64,000 bases of DNA from Massilia sp. Root351 (lineage in GTDB: Bacteria; Pseudomonadota; Gammaproteobacteria; Burkholderiales; Burkholderiaceae_D), in NCBI RefSeq assembly GCF_001425045.1, contig NZ_LMDJ01000033.1, positions 126,463-190,462 on the forward strand. Direction: 5' to 3'. Shown piece by piece: positions 61,234 through 64,000 of the stretch (position 1 is the stretch's first letter; each line of letters opens with the position of its first letter). The position numbers were made by a program, and so were the translations under genes. The notes under the pieces are model-generated. The model saw only the letters and a program-made list of their open reading frames with translations. It was not told the DNA's origin and ran no database searches.

Positions 61234-61962
61234 CACCGCGCGCATGCGCTGCCAGTGCGAACCTTGCCAGAACACGCCGCCGCACACATCGCAGGTGACG
61301 AACAGTTCATGCCTGGCGCGCACGGCGGGCGGCAGCTTGCGCTGCACGTCCTGTTTGGCCACGGTGCGCAGCGGCGCGTTGCACTGCAGGCAGAGCGTGA
61401 AGGGGCGCACGCTGCCGGCCAGGTCCAGCCGGCCGACGATCTCGCGCAACTGCAGTTCAGGCTTGAGCGCGCGCACGTAGCAGCCGTGCGTAACGCCGCG
61501 CCGCTTCAGCAGGTCGCGGTCGCGCGTGAGCACGATGCGCTGCTGCTCGGCGGAGATGACTTCGATTTCGCGGTCGTCTATGGCGTTGTCGTATAGCGTG
61601 TCGAAGCCGGCCATGCGCAGCAGGCGTGCCAGGCCGCCCAGGTGGGCGTCGGCGATGAAGCGCAGGCCTTGGCCGAGCACCCGCAGAGGCTGTTCGCGCA
61701 CCCGCAGCAGGGGGCTGACGTCGAAGGTTTCGAACTTGGGATAGACAGCCACCCGGTCGCCGTCCTCCAGCAGGCGTTCGAAGCCGCAGGACTCGCCGTT
61801 CACCAGCACCAGCTCCACTTCGGTGTGCGGCACGCCGAGCGCCTCGATCATGTGCTTGGCGGTGGCGGCGCGCGCGCAGGGCGCGTCGAACTCGCGCCGG
61901 CGCCGCGCCGGTGGCAGGAAATCGTTGAGTTCTTCGTAGAAGCGAAATGTCGCGGTCACCAT
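61210..61962 (-). CDS. Mut7-C RNase-domain protein with ubiquitin-like N-terminus
   Basis: A 250-residue protein. The N-terminal 80 residues look like a ubiquitin/ThiS-like fold (TATFRFYEELNDFLPP, VNGESCGFERLLEDGDRVAV). The C-terminal Mut7-C part has a PIN-like Asp pattern (FIADAHLGGLARLLRMAGFD, VLTRDRDLLKRR) and a zinc ribbon (LCLQCNAPL and TCDVCGGVFW). It is predicted to be an RNase; the substrate is unknown. It is convergent and overlapping with the VOC gene upstream in map order. Confidence 0.83.
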   Translation of the reverse strand: MVTATFRFYEELNDFLPPARRRREFDAPCARAATAKHMIEALGVPHTEVELVLVNGESCGFERLLEDGDRVAVYPKFETFDVSPLLRVREQPLRVLGQGLRFIADAHLGGLARLLRMAGFDTLYDNAIDDREIEVISAEQQRIVLTRDRDLLKRRGVTHGCYVRALKPELQLREIVGRLDLAGSVRPFTLCLQCNAPLRTVAKQDVQRKLPPAVRARHELFVTCDVCGGVFWQGSHWQRMRAVLAGVGAL

Positions 61963-62003
61963 GATGCGAGTATCATCTACCCATCCCTGAAAGGAGGCAA
62001 GCC

Positions 62004-62393
62004 ATGCAAGCGCAACCCCTTATTGCAGTGAGCGACGTTGAAGCCAGCAGCCGCTGGTATCAAGTGGTGCTGGGGGCCCGCAGCGGCCACGGCGGCAAGG
62101 AGTACGAACAGCTGATGTTCGGCGAGCACATGATATTGCAGCTGCACCGCTGGGACGCCCACGGCCACGCGCACCTGGGCGATCCGGAGCAGCGCCCTTA
62201 CGGCAACGGTGCGCTGCTGTGGTTCCATACCGAAGATTTCGACGAGGCGGTGGAGCGCGCCGCCTCCATCTCGGCCGTGGTGCTGGACGGCCCGCGCGAA
62301 AACACCAATGCATCGCATCGCGAGATCTGGCTGCGCGACCCGGACGGCTACGTGGTCGTTATCGCCGGGCCGTATGGCGACACGGGCATGTAG
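62004..62393 (+). CDS. VOC-superfamily protein, glyoxalase-like
   Basis: A 129-residue protein with two VOC halves: PLIAVSDVEASSRWYQVVLG opens, MILQLHRWDAHGH carries a possible metal His, and IWLRDPDGYVVVIAGPYG closes. Substrate is unknown. AAGGAGG is upstream. Its stop abuts the convergent LysR gene with no gap. Confidence 0.83.
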   Translation: MQAQPLIAVSDVEASSRWYQVVLGARSGHGGKEYEQLMFGEHMILQLHRWDAHGHAHLGDPEQRPYGNGALLWFHTEDFDEAVERAASISAVVLDGPRENTNASHREIWLRDPDGYVVVIAGPYGDTGM

Positions 62394-63284
62394 TCAGCGC
62401 GCGAACTGCGCCGCCAGGAAGTCGATGAAGGCGCGCAGCTTGGCCGGCTGGTGCTGGCGGCTGGGGTAGTAGGCGTACAGGTCGGCCGAGGGCAGGGCGT
62501 AGTCGGGCAGCACCTTCTGCAGCCGGCCGCTGTCGAGGTATCTGGCCAGGTCCCATTCCGAGCGCAGCAGGATGCCGTGGCCGTCCAGCGCCCAGCCCAG
62601 CACCACGTCGCCGTCGTTGCTGGACAGGCTGCCGCGTACCTTGACCGATTCCGATTTGCGGCCCTTGCTCAGGCGCCAGGTGGCGTAGGCGTCGTCGTTC
62701 TGGCGGTGCAGGATACAGCGGTGCCGCGCCAGGTCTTCCGGCGTGGCGGGCGTGCCGGCGCGTTTCAGGTAGGCCGGCGAGGCGCACAGGAAGCGCCGGT
62801 TGGACATGATCTTGCGCGCGCTTAGCCGCGTGTCCGGCAGCTCGCCGAAACGGATGCCCAGGTCGTAGGCTTCCTCCACCAGGTTGATGGCGCGGTCCGT
62901 CAGTTGCAGCTGCACGTCGACTTCCGGATATTGTTGGACGAATGCGGACACCAGCGGCGCGATGCCGGTGCGGCCGAAGCCCAGCGTGGCGTTGACCCGC
63001 AGCAGGCCTTTCGGCGCCGCGCGGCTGCTAGACACGGATTCCTCCATGGCGCGGATGTCGGCCAGGATCTGCGCCGCCTGCGCCAGGTAAGTCTCGCCCT
63101 CGCTGGTAAGGCTGACGCGGCGCGTGGTGCGGTTCACTAGCCGTACGCCGAGGCGCTGCTCCATCTGCATCAGGCGCTTGGTGGCGGCAGGCGGCGTGAT
63201 GGCGAGTTCGCGCGCCGTGGCGGCCAGGCTGCCCAGCTTGGCCAGCAGCACGAAGAAACCCAGCTCGGAGGTGTCGTTTTTCAT
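62394..63284 (-). CDS. LysR-family regulator
   Basis: A 296-residue LysR-type regulator. The HTH (about 18-37) is in KLGSLAATARELAITPPAAT, followed by the linker helix RLGVRLVNRTTRRVSLTSEG and a periplasmic-binding-like effector domain (about 90-290). It is divergent from the tartrate dehydratase gene and so probably regulates it, with tartrate as the likely effector, by the usual LysR arrangement. The ATG at 63284 is 100 bases from that gene. Confidence 0.9.
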   Translation of the reverse strand: MKNDTSELGFFVLLAKLGSLAATARELAITPPAATKRLMQMEQRLGVRLVNRTTRRVSLTSEGETYLAQAAQILADIRAMEESVSSSRAAPKGLLRVNATLGFGRTGIAPLVSAFVQQYPEVDVQLQLTDRAINLVEEAYDLGIRFGELPDTRLSARKIMSNRRFLCASPAYLKRAGTPATPEDLARHRCILHRQNDDAYATWRLSKGRKSESVKVRGSLSSNDGDVVLGWALDGHGILLRSEWDLARYLDSGRLQKVLPDYALPSADLYAYYPSRQHQPAKLRAFIDFLAAQFAR

Positions 63285-63298
63285 CTATTCTTCACTTC

Positions 63299-63319
63299 AA
63301 GTAAATAATAAAGTAAATA
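63299..63319. promoter_or_regulatory. Direct repeat in LysR-tartrate dehydratase gap
   Basis: AAGTAAATA occurs at 63299-63307 and 63311-63319, a 12-bp period, in an AT-rich gap where the rest of the region is GC-rich. It may be a regulator site or only promoter AT-richness. Confidence 0.35.
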
Positions 63320-63383
63320 CCGATGAATTATAGCGCTCTTGTTTAAGGCTATGCTGGTCCCATTCCAACCAAGGAGACCCAGC

Positions 63384-64000
63384 ATGAAAATCGTCAGCAT
63401 CCTCGAAAAGACCCTGCCCATCAGTTCGCCGATCCGCAACGCCTACATCGACTTCAGCAAGATGACGCTGAGCCTGGTGGCCGTGGTGACGGACGTGATC
63501 CGCGACGGCAAGCCGGTAATCGGCTACGGCTTCAACTCCAACGGCCGCTACGGCCAGGGCATGCTGATGCGCGAGCGCTTCATTCCGCGCATCCTGGAAG
63601 CCGATCCCGCCACGCTGGTGAGCGACGACGGCGCCAACCTCGATGCGCACAAGATCTGGAACTGCATGTACACCAACGAAAAGCCTGGCGGCCACGGCGA
63701 ACGCTCGGTGGCCATCGGCACCATCGACATGGCGGTGTGGGACGCGGTGGCCAAGATCGCCAACAAGCCGCTGTACCAGCTGCTGGCCGAGCGCTATGGC
63801 AATGGGACAGCGGACAAGAAGGTGTTCGTGTACGCGGCCGGCGGCTATTACTACCCCGGCCAGAGCCACGACGCGCTGAAGGACGAAATGCGCAGCTATA
63901 TCGACCGGGGCTACACGGTAGTGAAGAAAAAGATCGGCGGCGCGTCGTTGGATGAGGACCTGCGCCGCATCGACTCCATCCTCAGCGTGCTGGGCGACGG
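63384..64000 (+). CDS. tarD: D(-)-tartrate dehydratase, enolase superfamily (truncated by window)
   Basis: The first 205 complete residues of an enolase-superfamily dehydratase; the gene runs off the window. ISSPIRNAYIDFSKMTLSLV, VIGYGFNSNGRYGQG, NEKPGGHGERSVAIGTIDMA and VYAAGGYYYPG match Bradyrhizobium D-tartrate dehydratase as I recall it. Lys183 in VVKKKIGG sits where that enzyme's catalytic Lys184 is; the metal ligands and catalytic His lie beyond the end. It would convert D-tartrate to oxaloacetate in the cytoplasm. AAGGAGA sets the ATG at 63384. LysR divergent. Confidence 0.85.
   Translation, partial: MKIVSILEKTLPISSPIRNAYIDFSKMTLSLVAVVTDVIRDGKPVIGYGFNSNGRYGQGMLMRERFIPRILEADPATLVSDDGANLDAHKIWNCMYTNEKPGGHGERSVAIGTIDMAVWDAVAKIANKPLYQLLAERYGNGTADKKVFVYAAGGYYYPGQSHDALKDEMRSYIDRGYTVVKKKIGGASLDEDLRRIDSILSVLGD

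Overview
The window is chromosomal DNA at roughly 65-70% GC. The gene content points to a betaproteobacterium of the Oxalobacteraceae (Massilia / Duganella / Janthinobacterium type). The basis is a dapC-dapD-pilU ... dapE-prmB-yheS neighbourhood, OmpR/EnvZ orthologues, MdtABC-type efflux, many GTG/TTG starts and ATGA/GTGA stop-start overlaps. The genus is inference; there is no rRNA or tRNA gene here to place it. I saw no insertion sequence, prophage, CRISPR array or replication origin. The window is mostly core and regulatory genes with a few AT-richer islets.

Layout. 1-12.7 kb: end of an anti-sigma gene, then a CpxAR/RstBA-like two-component pair divergent from a four-gene RND efflux operon (membrane fusion protein, two RND pumps, outer-membrane factor), all four genes joined by 4-bp overlaps. 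12.7-16.7 kb: a CheB-CheR-coiled-coil-PAS fusion coupled to a NarX/UhpB-like kinase whose ATP-binding N-box looks degenerate. 16.7-19 kb: a secreted S46 dipeptidyl-peptidase with an unusual specificity residue, followed by a strong terminator. 19-24.4 kb: a vitamin-uptake locus. A PnuC-type transporter, a NadR-like kinase and an outer-membrane beta-barrel run convergently towards a TonB-dependent receptor that sits under a clear TPP riboswitch; yqhD lies upstream of the riboswitch. 24.5-29.4 kb: small accessory genes (GFA protein, lipid kinase, BtrH-like protein, DUF488), including an AT-rich islet at about 26.8-27.65 kb. 29.4-32.3 kb: an ECF42-type sigma factor with two DGPF/YCII proteins and a VOC protein. 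32.4-36.4 kb: a hexuronate-type MFS transporter behind an operator-rich leader, and a LacI-family regulator overlapping a CHM-isomerase gene. 36.4-41 kb: a TonB-C-like secreted protein, a GGDEF protein, envZ-ompR and a small secreted protein. 41-48 kb: two tandem DUF342 (FapA-like) proteins, arfB, a CaiB/BaiF protein, an HDOD protein and a CheW. 48-57.9 kb: yheS, prmB, dapE, an ArsC/Spx-like protein, an MFS gene, a pair of AT-rich orphan genes, pilU, dapD and dapC. 58-64 kb: a DUF4153 protein, a MerR regulator with a textbook dyad-in-spacer promoter, VOC proteins, a Mut7-C protein, and a LysR gene divergent from a D-tartrate dehydratase gene that runs off the end.

The strongest leads are the TPP riboswitch controlling a receptor that would by sequence be called a siderophore receptor, next to a PnuC/kinase/barrel operon (a candidate complete vitamin salvage route from outer membrane to phosphorylated cofactor); the S46 peptidase with Ser where DPP7 has Gly and DPP11 has Arg; the methylesterase/methyltransferase fusion coupled to a probably crippled kinase; and the tandem DUF342 pair. 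All family names come from recognising sequence features by eye; no database search was run.
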